A stretch of 64,000 nt of DNA from Fimisoma sp964619315. Lineage in GTDB: Bacteria; Bacillota; Clostridia; Peptostreptococcales; Anaerovoracaceae. The notes under the pieces are model-generated. The model had not been told where the DNA came from and made no database searches. It worked only from the letters and a program-made list of their open reading frames with translations. The position numbers and the translations under genes are program-made. Of the stretch, positions 1 through 9,262 are shown in pieces; the first letter of the stretch is position 1; the number at the start of each line of letters is the position of its first letter. The stretch is taken from positions 1 through 64,000 of the forward strand of contig CAZUEH010000003.1 in NCBI GenBank assembly GCA_964619315.1, read 5' to 3'.

Positions 1-624
1 AGCAGATTCTCTGCCCCTTCTTATGGCCGCGTCTATAGCAATTTTGTGACGAGTCTCAACAGCGAACACTGGATTGAACTCTTCGCTGAGTAATACTACT
101 TGAAATTCATTACTTACAGCTGCCTCTCTAAGAGCTCTTTGGAAACTGCTGTACTTTTCAAAGTTTAACAAATGGAAAATCGTATTATTGATTAAGCTGT
201 TTTTAAAGTTGTTCCCGTAAAGAACTTTTTCCATCACTTGGGTTATGACATCGGAGTAATATACCTCTGTGCCATTTCCTAGAATTATAAGAGGAAGTCC
301 TACCTCTTCGGCTGTACTTATAACCTCTTTGTAATTGCGGGTGTCAGAAGTGTTTTCTCTTTGGAAAAGAACAATTCCAGCAACATTACCCTTTGCCAAT
401 GTCTTGATGACTTCACATTGGGCCGCCACATCATTCTTCATTCCGAAAAAAGATGTAATTACTAACTCTTCAACTTTAACATTGTACAAAGCCGCTTCAC
501 GAGGATTTGTAGCATCCATAACAGAAACGCTCTTAATTCGATTTCCAAGGTTTCTTTCACCTGCAACCACTATACATTGCTTGAATACGTCTAACTGTAA
601 ACAATCTTTAATTGTCACTCTCAT
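1..624 (-). CDS. PucR-type transcriptional regulator, N-terminal part (cut by window edge)
   Basis: This reading frame stays open from an ATG at 624 to the window edge, giving 208 residues, so the C-terminus is missing. The N-terminus (MRVTIKDCLQL, then VVAGERNLGNRIKSVSVMDA) has the character of the PucR/purine-catabolism regulator N-terminal domain (PF07905), which typically precedes a GGDEF-like and a C-terminal HTH_30 domain. Those later domains would lie outside the window. The ATG lies inside the last codons of ftsH (17-nt overlap) behind a purine-rich GAGGAAGTGAAG stretch, so translation is probably coupled to ftsH. In other bacteria such regulators respond to purine or amino-acid metabolites; the ligand here is unknown. 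Family assignment is from remembered motif character, not a search. Confidence 0.7.
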   Translation of the reverse strand, partial: MRVTIKDCLQLDVFKQCIVVAGERNLGNRIKSVSVMDATNPREAALYNVKVEELVITSFFGMKNDVAAQCEVIKTLAKGNVAGIVLFQRENTSDTRNYKEVISTAEEVGLPLIILGNGTEVYYSDVITQVMEKVLYGNNFKNSLINNTIFHLLNFEKYSSFQRALREAAVSNEFQVVLLSEEFNPVFAVETRHKIAIDAAIRRGRESA

Positions 625-2656
625 CTTTCTTCACTTCCTCATCATCTTCAGAGGTTTCAACCTCATCATCTGGTGCATCTTCACCATCATCAAGGTAGTC
701 CGTATCGTACTTTTCGAGTTCTGCTCTTAAGCGTTCTTCCTCTTCTTTGCGAATTCTTTCGCTTTCTGCAGCTTCTTCAGCGTCTCTCTCTTTTTTAGCT
801 TCGCTGCTTACCTTAACCTGTTCGGCTAATTCTTCAGCAGTTACTGCGCCAGTAAACAATGCTTCGAACTGCTCACCATCGATAGTTTCAACTAGAAGCA
901 GCGCTTCTGCTACTCTTTTGAGAATCCCATCGTTTTCTTTTAGCAGCTTTTCGGCTTCTTCATAAGATTCGCCTATGATTCTCTTGATTTCTTCATCTAT
1001 TTCACGAGCCACCTCGTCTGAATAGTTTTTGTGTGTAGTAAAGTCATTTCCTAAGAAAACTTCTCCGGAATTGCTGTAGTTTACTGTTCCCAACTTATCA
1101 CTAAATCCATACTTGGTAACCATGTCTCTAGCAACCTCTGTAGCACGCATAATGTCATTGCTAGCACCTGTACTGATATCGTCTAAAGTAAGGGACTCTG
1201 CTACTCGGCCGCCTAGCAAGTGGATTATGGCGTTCTTCATATTGTTTCTAGTTTCGTAGTTTTTATCTTCTTTAGGTAGCGTCATGGTAAAACCACCGGC
1301 TCTACCTCTTGGTATTATAGTAACCTGATGAACTGGATCGCTTTCAGGAATACATCTAGCTACCACTGCATGACCTGCTTCATGGTATGCTGTAAGTTTT
1401 CTTTCCTTAGGGCTTACAACTCTGCTCTTCTTTTCAGGCCCTGCAATTACCTTAGTTACTGCCTCTTCGATTTCTTCCATTCTGATAAATCGACCGTTTC
1501 TTCTAGCCGCAATCAGTGAAGCTTCGTTAAGAAGATTTTCTATATCCGCAGGGGTGAAGCCTGGAGTTCTTCTTGCTAATATGGCAGGAGTCACGTCCTC
1601 AGCCAAAGGTTTGTTCTTGCTGTGAATCTTAAAGATTTCCTCACGGCCTTTTATATCAGGTACTCCTATGAATACTTGTCTGTCAAATCTGCCAGGTCTA
1701 AGTAGTGCAGGGTCTAATATGTCAGGTCTGTTAGTTGCTGCAAGGATTATGATTCCTGCGTTTTCAGCAAAGCCGTCCATCTCTACAAGCAGCTGATTTA
1801 GAGTTTGTTCTCTTTCATCATGTCCACCGCCGATTCCTGCGCCTCTCTTACGTCCTACTGCATCGATTTCATCTATAAATACTATGCATGGGGAGTTTTT
1901 CTTTGCCTGTGCAAACAAGTCTCTTACACGTGAAGCTCCGACTCCTACAAACATTTCCACAAAGTCTGAACCACTTATCGTGAAGAATGGCACGCCAGCT
2001 TCTCCAGCAGTTGCCCTTGAAACATAAGTCTTACCTGTTCCCGGAGGGCCTACAAGTAAAATTCCTTTTGGAATTCTAGCTCCAAGGTCACGATATTTTC
2101 TTGGATACTTAAGGAAATCAACTACTTCCTCTAGCTCCTGCTTTTCTTCATCTAATCCAGCAACATCGGCGAAGGTGATCTTTTTACCTCCTCCTTTGAC
2201 CATTTTAGCTCTTGATTTTGCAAACTGAAAAGCCTTGCCGTTGCCGTTTTGATTCATCATGAAATAAATCAAGAAGATAATGGCGCCTGCTGCAAACAGA
2301 GATGGCAATACGCTAAGTATTATCGAACCTGTATTGTTTGGCTGATCGGTTTCATACTTTAAGTTTCCTTCTTCCATTTGTGGGAATAAGTACTTTTCGT
2401 TTATTATGCTAAGCTCCACCATTGAGTTTACATATGTATAAACAACTTTGGTTTCGCTGATTTTACCTGTAAGTTTTGTATCTGTAACATTTATTTCTTT
2501 AATCTCTTCATCCTCAAGGTGCTGAACAAATTTTGATAGCGGTACTTCTTTGACCTCTATTTTCTTTGAATCTGTTCCCTTGTATAAAGTTGCCGCCCCC
2601 AAAACTACGGCAAATAGGACTACATATACAGCTATGTTTTTCGCGAATCTTTTCAC
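608..2656 (-). CDS. ftsH: ATP-dependent zinc metalloprotease FtsH
   Basis: This 682-aa membrane-bound AAA+ protease degrades misassembled membrane proteins and short-lived regulators. It shows an N-terminal membrane segment (residues 7-24), a short extracytoplasmic domain, a second membrane segment (about 110-134), a Walker A motif GPPGTGKT at 203-210, Walker B IVFIDEID, the second-region-of-homology arginines (LLRPGRFDRQ) and the zinc site HEAGH at 425-429. The C-terminal ~60 residues are highly charged and acidic. The residues just after Walker A (TYVSRATAGEA) differ slightly from the usual TLLARAVAGEA, a harmless-looking variation. It follows tilS in the operon with a 63-nt gap; in many Firmicutes hpt lies between tilS and ftsH but here it does not. 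The 3' end overlaps the PucR-like gene. Confidence 0.97.
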   Translation of the reverse strand: MKRFAKNIAVYVVLFAVVLGAATLYKGTDSKKIEVKEVPLSKFVQHLEDEEIKEINVTDTKLTGKISETKVVYTYVNSMVELSIINEKYLFPQMEEGNLKYETDQPNNTGSIILSVLPSLFAAGAIIFLIYFMMNQNGNGKAFQFAKSRAKMVKGGGKKITFADVAGLDEEKQELEEVVDFLKYPRKYRDLGARIPKGILLVGPPGTGKTYVSRATAGEAGVPFFTISGSDFVEMFVGVGASRVRDLFAQAKKNSPCIVFIDEIDAVGRKRGAGIGGGHDEREQTLNQLLVEMDGFAENAGIIILAATNRPDILDPALLRPGRFDRQVFIGVPDIKGREEIFKIHSKNKPLAEDVTPAILARRTPGFTPADIENLLNEASLIAARRNGRFIRMEEIEEAVTKVIAGPEKKSRVVSPKERKLTAYHEAGHAVVARCIPESDPVHQVTIIPRGRAGGFTMTLPKEDKNYETRNNMKNAIIHLLGGRVAESLTLDDISTGASNDIMRATEVARDMVTKYGFSDKLGTVNYSNSGEVFLGNDFTTHKNYSDEVAREIDEEIKRIIGESYEEAEKLLKENDGILKRVAEALLLVETIDGEQFEALFTGAVTAEELAEQVKVSSEAKKERDAEEAAESERIRKEEEERLRAELEKYDTDYLDDGEDAPDDEVETSEDDEEVKKDESDN

Positions 2657-2719
2657 AATTTTCCCCTTTCACGAGTTTGTTTTTTTCTATAAATATTTTG
2701 ATGTATTTTACCACATAAA

Positions 2720-4120
2720 TCACAATTTTTCAAGGACTATTATGGTTCCCTCTGTCTGGTCAGTTCCTTTGAAATCCGCAGAAAACCTACCTTTTGAGCG
2801 CAAGTTTTCTTTTGCAAAATATTCAGAAGGAAGAACCCAGAGCACCTCACTGCCCTTTGTGAGCAATAGCATTTGATCGCGCCAGAGTTTAGGTATTTTT
2901 TCATCTACAAAGAAATTCTTTATAGTTTTGGTTCCACTTTCAATCTTTATCCTATCGCCCTCTTTTCGAGTTCGAAGGCAAAGTTCTTTTAAGTTTACAC
3001 CACCAAAAACTCCATATTGCTTGCCTTTGCTGTCTGCCAGTTTCTTGAACTCCTTGAATCTTTCAACCGTCATTTCGCTGAATTTCCATTGAGTTTCGTC
3101 TTCTTGCAACTGTTCCTGATTCAAGAACGCTAGCTTCTCGTACTCTCTTGATACTGCAAAGTTTTGAGACAAATCGCACATAGCCGATGGACTCTTAGAA
3201 AATATCAAATCGTCTATTTTGCTTGCTTGCGCAAAGGTCAGATTTTGTGTCATGCCTATACATTCTAAGGCAATAGTATATACCCTTATTCTGATAGCTT
3301 TGTGAAGGCGTTGCAAAGGTTTGACCCAAAGGCTAACATTTGCATCGCCGCAAAGAGCTTCTTCATAAGCAAGTTTGGCTTCCTTTCGCATGAACTCTCT
3401 GTCTTCCGCAGAAATTTTGCCCATCCTATTCACTGTATCGATTATGTTCTCGTTGAAGTTTTCCTCGATGTATGGAATGAGCATGTTGCGAATTTTGTTT
3501 CTTGTATAAATGTTTTCACTGTTAGTATGGTCTATTTTAGGGTTCAAGTTTTGGGTCTTACAGTAATCCTCAATTTCTTCCCTATTCACGTCTAAAATCG
3601 GCCTCACAATAGAAAATCCATTTTCATCTTTTCTCTTATATGGAATGCCCGCTAACCCATCTGTTCCAGTCCCTCTCAATATTCTAAAAAGGATTGTTTC
3701 AGCTTGATCGTTGGCGTTGTGGGCCAGTGCGATTGCGATTTTTTCTTTTTCTATCCCTTTGTCCAATAAGCTCATGGCAACTTGGCTAAAGGCACCATAT
3801 CTGGCATTACGCCCAGCCTCTTCCGATGTAATGTTTTGGGTGGTTGCAATTTCTTTGCAATCAACAGTTATTACATGACAAGGGACTTGGTGGGATTTGC
3901 AAAGTTCCTCAACGTAATTTTGATCTTCCTCTGCTGCACCCGGCCTTAGCATGTGGTTTACATGAACTGCATAAATCTTCCAGTTCATTTCTCCAGAAAG
4001 TTCCAACAGCACATCAAAAAGACATACTGAGTCTGGGCCTCCTGAAAGGCCGACTATAATATGAGCGTCTTTTTCTAACATCTTGTGTTTCTTGATGGTC
4101 TGTGAAATCTTGTTTTTCAT
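2720..4120 (-). CDS. tilS: tRNA(Ile)-lysidine synthase TilS
   Basis: TilS ligates lysine to C34 of the CAU-anticodon tRNA-Ile using ATP, switching its identity from Met to Ile. The protein is 466 aa. Its PP-loop signature SGGPDS is at residues 25-30, followed by YAVHVNHMLR and the NDQAETILFRILRGTGTDGL core typical of the family. The C-terminal region (about 370-466) contains LCLRTRKEGDRIK, matching the TilS C-terminal domain. It lies 15 nt downstream of tatD and upstream of ftsH on the same strand, so it is part of the metG-tatD-tilS-ftsH operon. The length is normal. Confidence 0.96.
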   Translation of the reverse strand: MKNKISQTIKKHKMLEKDAHIIVGLSGGPDSVCLFDVLLELSGEMNWKIYAVHVNHMLRPGAAEEDQNYVEELCKSHQVPCHVITVDCKEIATTQNITSEEAGRNARYGAFSQVAMSLLDKGIEKEKIAIALAHNANDQAETILFRILRGTGTDGLAGIPYKRKDENGFSIVRPILDVNREEIEDYCKTQNLNPKIDHTNSENIYTRNKIRNMLIPYIEENFNENIIDTVNRMGKISAEDREFMRKEAKLAYEEALCGDANVSLWVKPLQRLHKAIRIRVYTIALECIGMTQNLTFAQASKIDDLIFSKSPSAMCDLSQNFAVSREYEKLAFLNQEQLQEDETQWKFSEMTVERFKEFKKLADSKGKQYGVFGGVNLKELCLRTRKEGDRIKIESGTKTIKNFFVDEKIPKLWRDQMLLLTKGSEVLWVLPSEYFAKENLRSKGRFSADFKGTDQTEGTIIVLEKL

Positions 4121-4135
4121 TTCTATGTTCCCAAT

Positions 4136-4975
4136 TTATTTTATGTTGAAAAATACTTTGGCATTTTCTAGAGTAACCTGTGCTACCTCTTTATAGTCAA
4201 TACCTTTTATTTCTGCAACCTTTTGTGCCGTGTATTCTACATAAGGCGGCTTGTTTGGCCTGCCTCTAAATGGCACTGGGGTTAAGTATGGTGAGTCTGT
4301 TTCTATTAGCAAATACTCTATAGGAATTGATTCAACCACCTCAATGGTTTTGCGTGCGTTTTTGTAAGTCACCGGTCCTGCAATCGAAAGGGTCGCTCCT
4401 AATTTAATATATTGCTGTGCTAACTCGCTACTTCCGCTATAGCAATGGAGTAGTACTCTAGCATCCTTAGTAACTTGTAGTGGGTGAGCCTCGTTTATTT
4501 TTCTCTTAGGAAACCAGCTACATCTTTCTTCAGAAAAAGCGCCTTCCTCTTTGAGAATGTCCAAAGTCTTTTGATCTGCCTCTCTAGAATGTATTACTAT
4601 TGGCATTTTTAATTCATTTGCCAACTGTATCTGACGTCTAAACCAATACCCTTGAATATCTCTTTTAGAATTGTCGTAATGAAAATCCAAGCCTATTTCA
4701 CCTATGGCCTGAACTTTTTCCTTTTTGGCAAGACCCTTTATCATGGCCAGCATTTCCTCGTCTAGTTCTTTGGCATCGTGGGGATGAACTCCCACTGCTG
4801 CATAGCACCAATCTAAACGTGCCGCATGATTGACCGCTCTCACTGAGCTTTCAAGGTCGAATCCTATATCCATCACATAAGATAAATCAGAAGCCTCGAT
4901 CTCACTAATCAAGGCTTCTCTATCTCTATCTGTGTAGGTATCGTTATTTATATGCGCATGTGAGTCGAATAACAT
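4136..4975 (-). CDS. tatD: TatD family metal-dependent deoxyribonuclease
   Basis: TatD-family hydrolases are TIM-barrel, metal-dependent 3'-5' exonucleases linked to DNA repair or quality control. The metal ligands are visible in order: DSHAHIN near the start, GEIGLDFHYD, VIHSREAD, LLHCYSG and IETDSPYL. Two in-frame ATGs exist at 4987 and 4975. The second is preferred because GAGGT sits five bases before it while nothing resembling a ribosome binding site precedes the first; this gives 279 aa (283 from the upstream ATG). It lies between metG and tilS; the metG-tatD pairing is common in Firmicutes. Whether its substrate is DNA is family knowledge. Confidence 0.93.
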   Translation of the reverse strand: MLFDSHAHINNDTYTDRDREALISEIEASDLSYVMDIGFDLESSVRAVNHAARLDWCYAAVGVHPHDAKELDEEMLAMIKGLAKKEKVQAIGEIGLDFHYDNSKRDIQGYWFRRQIQLANELKMPIVIHSREADQKTLDILKEEGAFSEERCSWFPKRKINEAHPLQVTKDARVLLHCYSGSSELAQQYIKLGATLSIAGPVTYKNARKTIEVVESIPIEYLLIETDSPYLTPVPFRGRPNKPPYVEYTAQKVAEIKGIDYKEVAQVTLENAKVFFNIK

Positions 4976-5020
4976 ATTATACCTCATTATTTCTTTCTTT
5001 AATCTGCGAAGTTCTTTAGA

Positions 5021-6961
5021 TTACCTTACTGGCTCTCCATCGGGAGCAATTGTGGTAACTATTTCGCAGCGTTTTCCGTTGTCTGCAAACAATAGCATTC
5101 CTTCCGATTCCATTCCTCTTAGTTGGCGAGGTTTTAAGTTGGCAACAACTATAACCTTTTGCCCTTCCATCTCTTCAGGTGAGAAATCTTCTGCAACACC
5201 ACTGATTACCTGTCTAGTTTCGGTTCCCATTTTAACTTGGAAAACCAAAAGCTTGTCTGCCTTAGGGTGCTTTTCGGCTTTAATTATGGTGCCTACCCTA
5301 AAGTCTATCTTGTCAAAATCATCAAAAGTTATTGGATCCTTAAGTTCTAAAGGAATGTTTTCCTCTCCTTTGTCACCTTTTGGTGCACCAAGGGCTGATA
5401 ATTCTTCAAGTTCCTTTTCAATGTCTAATCTCGGGAATATAGCGGCTCCTTTTTTAACTTCTTCGCCGTCCATAGCTTCAAAAGTGAAAGCATCTTCCCA
5501 CTTCACTTCAGGGTCTAAGATACCCATCTGTTTTTTTATTTCTTTAGATGTAGTGTGCATAAATGGATAAATCAGCGTGGATATAATCCTAATTGCTTCT
5601 GCCAAATTGTGCATCACAGTATCCAACTCAGCTTTATTTGCTTCGTCTTTTGCAAGAACCCAAGGAGTTTTTTCATCGATGTATTTGTTAGCTCTTCTAA
5701 CTACTATCCAGATTTCCTCAAGAGCCATGTTGAAAGCAAATTTGTCCATATGGGATTCTACTTTCACAGCAGCACCAATGGCAACAGCTTTTAAATCCTC
5801 ATCGAATTCATCGGAAGTAGTAGCCGCAGGGACAATTCCTTGACAATATTTTTCTATCATGGAAACTGTTCTTGACACTAAGTTGCCCAAATCGTTTGCT
5901 AAATCATAGTTCATTCTCTTAAGCATAACTTCATTGGTAAATACTCCGTCTTGCCCAAATGTATATTCGCGAAGTAAGAAATATTTTAAAGCATCTATTC
6001 CGTATCTATCTATTAGGATAACAGGGTCAACTACATCGTTTCCCTTTGCTGCTTTTGATTTTGAAACTTTTTCTCCGCCTAAAAGAAGCCATCCATGGCC
6101 AAGAACCTGTTTAGGCAAAGGAATTTCTGCACTCATCAACATTGCAGGCCAAATAATAGAGTGGAATCTTACTATTTCTTTTCCTACTAAGTGAACATTC
6201 GCAGGCCAATATTTTTCATAAAGGTCTTTGTCGTCTGGGTATCCCAGCGCAGTTATATAGTTTGTAAGTGCATCAAGCCATACATAAATTACATGTTTTT
6301 CATCGATAGGAACAGGAATCCCCCAATCAAATGTGGATCTGGAAATACACAAATCATCAAGTCCTTGGTTGATAAAAGAAATCATTTCATTTCTTCTGCT
6401 TTCAGGCTCAAGGAATTGTGGATTATTTGTAAACAAATCTATCAACTTGTCTGCATATTTTGAAAGTTTAAAAAAGTACGCTTCTTCTTTGGCTGCTACA
6501 ACAGGTCTGCCACAATCAGGGCAACATCCGTTTACAAGCTGACTTTCTGTCCAAAAAGATTCGCACGGAGTGCAATACATGCCCTCATACTCACCCTTAT
6601 AGATATCACCATTTTCGTACATCGTCATGAATATTTTCTGTACTCTCTCGATGTGACGAGGCTCTGTAGTTCTAATGAAATCATCATAAGAAATTTCCAT
6701 GGTGTGCCATAGTTTTTTGATTCCTTCTACTATTTCATCTACATATTCCTGCGGTGATACACCTTTTGCATCTGCTAAGGTTTCTATCTTTTGGCCATGT
6801 TCATCAGTTCCAGTCAAAAAATGTACGTCATAGCCGCAAAGCCTTTTGAATCTAGCCATGGCATCTGCCATAACTGTACAATAGGTGTGCCCTATGTGCA
6901 AATTTGAACTCGGATAATAAATCGGTGTAGTTATATAATAAGTGCCCTTATCTTTTGACAT
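5021..6961 (-). CDS. metG: Methionine-tRNA ligase MetG with C-terminal tRNA-binding domain
   Basis: Class I methionyl-tRNA synthetase of 646 aa. The HIGH signature is in YYPSSNLHIGHTYCT near residue 20. The knuckle cysteines CTPCESFW...CCPDCGRP lie near residues 126-148 and could bind zinc. The KMSKS loop appears as KVSKS about residue 300. The C-terminal ~110 residues (ITFDDFDKIDFRVGTIIKAEKHPKADKLL) form the EMAP-II/Trbp111-type OB fold that helps bind tRNA and dimerise. It starts 14 nt after a small membrane protein gene and precedes tatD in the same operon. No T-box leader lies directly ahead because the gene is internal to the operon. Confidence 0.97.
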   Translation of the reverse strand: MSKDKGTYYITTPIYYPSSNLHIGHTYCTVMADAMARFKRLCGYDVHFLTGTDEHGQKIETLADAKGVSPQEYVDEIVEGIKKLWHTMEISYDDFIRTTEPRHIERVQKIFMTMYENGDIYKGEYEGMYCTPCESFWTESQLVNGCCPDCGRPVVAAKEEAYFFKLSKYADKLIDLFTNNPQFLEPESRRNEMISFINQGLDDLCISRSTFDWGIPVPIDEKHVIYVWLDALTNYITALGYPDDKDLYEKYWPANVHLVGKEIVRFHSIIWPAMLMSAEIPLPKQVLGHGWLLLGGEKVSKSKAAKGNDVVDPVILIDRYGIDALKYFLLREYTFGQDGVFTNEVMLKRMNYDLANDLGNLVSRTVSMIEKYCQGIVPAATTSDEFDEDLKAVAIGAAVKVESHMDKFAFNMALEEIWIVVRRANKYIDEKTPWVLAKDEANKAELDTVMHNLAEAIRIISTLIYPFMHTTSKEIKKQMGILDPEVKWEDAFTFEAMDGEEVKKGAAIFPRLDIEKELEELSALGAPKGDKGEENIPLELKDPITFDDFDKIDFRVGTIIKAEKHPKADKLLVFQVKMGTETRQVISGVAEDFSPEEMEGQKVIVVANLKPRQLRGMESEGMLLFADNGKRCEIVTTIAPDGEPVR

Positions 6962-6975
6962 TTTTTGTTCCCTTT

Positions 6976-7140
6976 CTAATCTTCCTTTTGGGAGGGTGCA
7001 ACCTTCTTCATGATTTCATTAGTTGCTACCACTAGCGCAACCCCAGCAAGAAGACCAACTCCTGTTACTTTTAGTAATGTAGTTCCGATACCTTCTGTTT
7101 TAACCGTTGGCTCAAAGCCCTTTATCATTCCTGTTTTCAT
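6976..7140 (-). CDS. Small single-span membrane protein, 54 aa
   Basis: A short reading frame whose ATG overlaps the stop of the preceding kinase-like gene as ATGA (7140-7137) and ends 14 nt before metG. The sequence begins MKTGMIKGFEPTVKTEG, then has one hydrophobic segment (about residues 19-40, VTGVGLLAGVALVVATN) and a short charged tail KKVAPSQKED. It carries no signal-peptidase or lipobox site, so it is probably a small integral membrane protein. I do not recognise the family. The tight coupling on both sides and a preserved reading frame argue that it is real. Confidence 0.7.
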   Translation of the reverse strand: MKTGMIKGFEPTVKTEGIGTTLLKVTGVGLLAGVALVVATNEIMKKVAPSQKED

Positions 7141-7751
7141 TTATATGTCCTTCTTTCTGCATATTCAGCTATCAGGTTCACAGCTTCTTCTTCGGTGATG
7201 TAACTACTGTTAACGGCAAGATTATAGTTTTTATACTCTCCCCATTTCTGGTATGTATGATAATTGTAATAGTTCTGTCTTGCCTTATCATAAGTAGCGA
7301 TAAGTTCTGCAATTTTCTTAGGGTCATCCCCGTATTTTTCTACCGCTCTGTTGATTCTGTCTTCCATTTCAGCATAGATAAATACATTGGTAACTCCCGG
7401 CATATCTTTTAGAACATAGTCCGCGCATCTTCCAACGATTACGCCTTCTCCAGAATTGCCGATTTCAGTTATAACTCGAAATTGTGCTAAAAACAATCTT
7501 TCATTAACAGAAAGCGGGCTAGAAGGCATTCCTTCGCTAAAGTTAAGAGCCGCAGCTAAATTATATGCAAAACTGCTTTTAGCATTAAGCTCTACGTTTT
7601 CAAGAAGTTCTCTTGAAAATCCACTTTCCTCTACTGCCAAATCTATGATTTCCTTATCATAAAATGGAACATCGAGTTTCTTTGCAAGGAGTTTTCCTAT
7701 AATCCTCCCACCACTTCCATACTCACGGCTGATAGTAATAAGCTTTTTCAT
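7137..7751 (-). CDS. Cytidylate kinase-like family protein
   Basis: A 204-aa P-loop kinase of the cytidylate-kinase-like family (PF13189). The N-terminus MKKLITISREYGSGGRIIG is diagnostic: the SREYGSGG loop replaces a classical Walker A, and PFYDKEIIDLAVEESG follows. These proteins are shorter and distinct from housekeeping Cmk, and their substrate is not established. It begins 2 nt after the aspartokinase stop and overlaps the next small gene by four bases, so it is translationally embedded in the aspartokinase-metG operon. Confidence 0.88.
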   Translation of the reverse strand: MKKLITISREYGSGGRIIGKLLAKKLDVPFYDKEIIDLAVEESGFSRELLENVELNAKSSFAYNLAAALNFSEGMPSSPLSVNERLFLAQFRVITEIGNSGEGVIVGRCADYVLKDMPGVTNVFIYAEMEDRINRAVEKYGDDPKKIAELIATYDKARQNYYNYHTYQKWGEYKNYNLAVNSSYITEEEAVNLIAEYAERRTYK

Positions 7752-7753
7752 AA

Positions 7754-9088
7754 CTATTCCTCCCCTACAAATGTATTGTATATGGCTCTTATAGCTTTCT
7801 CAAAATCTTTATTTTCAACTCCAACGATAATGTTCATTTCGCTGGAACCTTGGTCTATCATTCTAATGTTTACTTTTTCTTCGCCTAAAGCGTTGAAAAG
7901 TTTTGCGGATACTCCAGGTCTTGATGACATTCTATGTCCTACTGTAGCGATCAGGGATATGTTCTCGAAAACATCTATTGTGTCTGGTTGAAGTCTCTGG
8001 CGGAAAGCCTCTAAAACTTCTTCAAGTCTATCTCCTAATGCCTTCTTTGACATTACTACGGAAACAGTATCGATTCCACTTGGCAAATGCTCAAAATTGA
8101 TATCATGGTCATCTAAAATGCCAAGAATTCGTCTAACGAAACCTCTCTCGCTGCTCATCATATTCTTGTACAGCGCCACTACTGTGAAATCCTTGCTTCC
8201 TGCGATTCCTGTAATTATTTCTCCATCATCTCCGTCGGCTTTTGAATGATAGCTTTCGTCAGTTATCATAGTTCCTGGATCTTCTGGAATATTAGTATTT
8301 CTTATATTGATAGGCACATTGGCCATTCTTGCTGGATAAATTGCGTCTTCATGAAGAACGCTAGCTCCCATGTATGACAATTCTCTAAGCTCTTTATATG
8401 AAATAGCTTTGATCTGCTTAGGGTTCTTGACAATTCTTGGGTCTGCCATTAAAAATCCTGACACATCAGTCCAGTTTTCATATACATCTGCTTTTAGCGC
8501 TCTAGCAACCAAAGACCCTGTTATATCTGAGCCGCCTCTGGAAAAAGTCTTTACCTTGCCATCAGGAGTCGATCCGTAGAATCCTGGCAAAACCGCTCTT
8601 TCGTGTTTCATCAACTCGTTCTTTAGAGCTTCATCAGTTTCTTCTATTAAAATCTTGCCCCTAGTGTCAAACTTAATAAGTGGTGCAGTATCCACAAAGT
8701 CGTAACCTAAAAATGCTGCTACCAAAATAGCGTTAAGGTATTCTCCTCTAGATGCTATATAATCTGTGCTTGGGTTGTTTTTAAGATTTTCTCTTATTTC
8801 ATCCAAATGCCTCATTAAGTCTACGTCAACTTCAAGGTTGATTTCTACAGCCATATATCTATCTATCACAACCTGGAAAATCTGTTCATATGGAAGGTTG
8901 TGTTCTATATGAGTTTTGCACAAATACAAAAGGTCTGTAATCTTGCTATCCCCTTCATATCTCTTGCCCGGAGCCGATACTACTATGTACTTTCTATCCG
9001 GATCTTGGTCTATAATTTGTTTGGTCTTAGTCAGCTGTATTCCGTCTGCAACTGAAGACCCGCCGAACTTTGCTACTTTGATGCCCAT
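7754..9088 (-). CDS. Aspartate kinase (monofunctional, two ACT domains)
   Basis: Phosphorylates aspartate, the first step to lysine, threonine and methionine. The 444-aa protein opens with KVAKFGGSSVADG (the aspartokinase signature) and contains SRGGSDITGSLVARAL, then two C-terminal ACT domains (about 295-444) expected to bind regulatory amino acids. The insert-free layout fits monofunctional clostridial aspartokinases. It is the first gene of the long operon, 47 nt downstream of a good sigma-A promoter (9135-9163). I saw no lysine riboswitch in the short leader. The biosynthetic kinase sits in the same window as a lysine-degrading cluster, but not adjacent to it. Confidence 0.94.
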   Translation of the reverse strand: MGIKVAKFGGSSVADGIQLTKTKQIIDQDPDRKYIVVSAPGKRYEGDSKITDLLYLCKTHIEHNLPYEQIFQVVIDRYMAVEINLEVDVDLMRHLDEIRENLKNNPSTDYIASRGEYLNAILVAAFLGYDFVDTAPLIKFDTRGKILIEETDEALKNELMKHERAVLPGFYGSTPDGKVKTFSRGGSDITGSLVARALKADVYENWTDVSGFLMADPRIVKNPKQIKAISYKELRELSYMGASVLHEDAIYPARMANVPINIRNTNIPEDPGTMITDESYHSKADGDDGEIITGIAGSKDFTVVALYKNMMSSERGFVRRILGILDDHDINFEHLPSGIDTVSVVMSKKALGDRLEEVLEAFRQRLQPDTIDVFENISLIATVGHRMSSRPGVSAKLFNALGEEKVNIRMIDQGSSEMNIIVGVENKDFEKAIRAIYNTFVGEE

Positions 9089-9134
9089 CTAGGTGCCCTT
9101 TCCTCTCAAAAAAATCTTGTATATTTGAACCTAT

Positions 9135-9163
9135 ATTATATTACAGACCCCACTTTTTTTCAA
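9135..9163 (-). promoter_or_regulatory. Sigma-A promoter of the aspartokinase operon
   Basis: On the minus strand TTGAAA (9163-9158) and TATAAT (9140-9135) are separated by exactly 17 bases, 47 bases before the aspartokinase ATG. It would drive the operon down to ftsH. Confidence 0.75.
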
Positions 9164-9180
9164 TAACTTTGTCTTTATAA

Positions 9181-9210
9181 ACAAAAAAAGGTTGGCTTCT
9201 GCCAACCTTC
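9181..9210 (-). terminator. Intrinsic terminator after the ECF S-component gene
   Basis: Nine-base stem AAGGTTGGC/GCCAACCTT (9188-9196 and 9201-9209) with a four-base loop, followed on the minus strand by a T7 run. It separates the ECF gene from the downstream aspartokinase promoter. Confidence 0.85.
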
Positions 9211-9262
9211 TTGTTATTTTGAGTTAATACTCCTTTTGGACATGCTTTTCTCAAAGCCCGTT

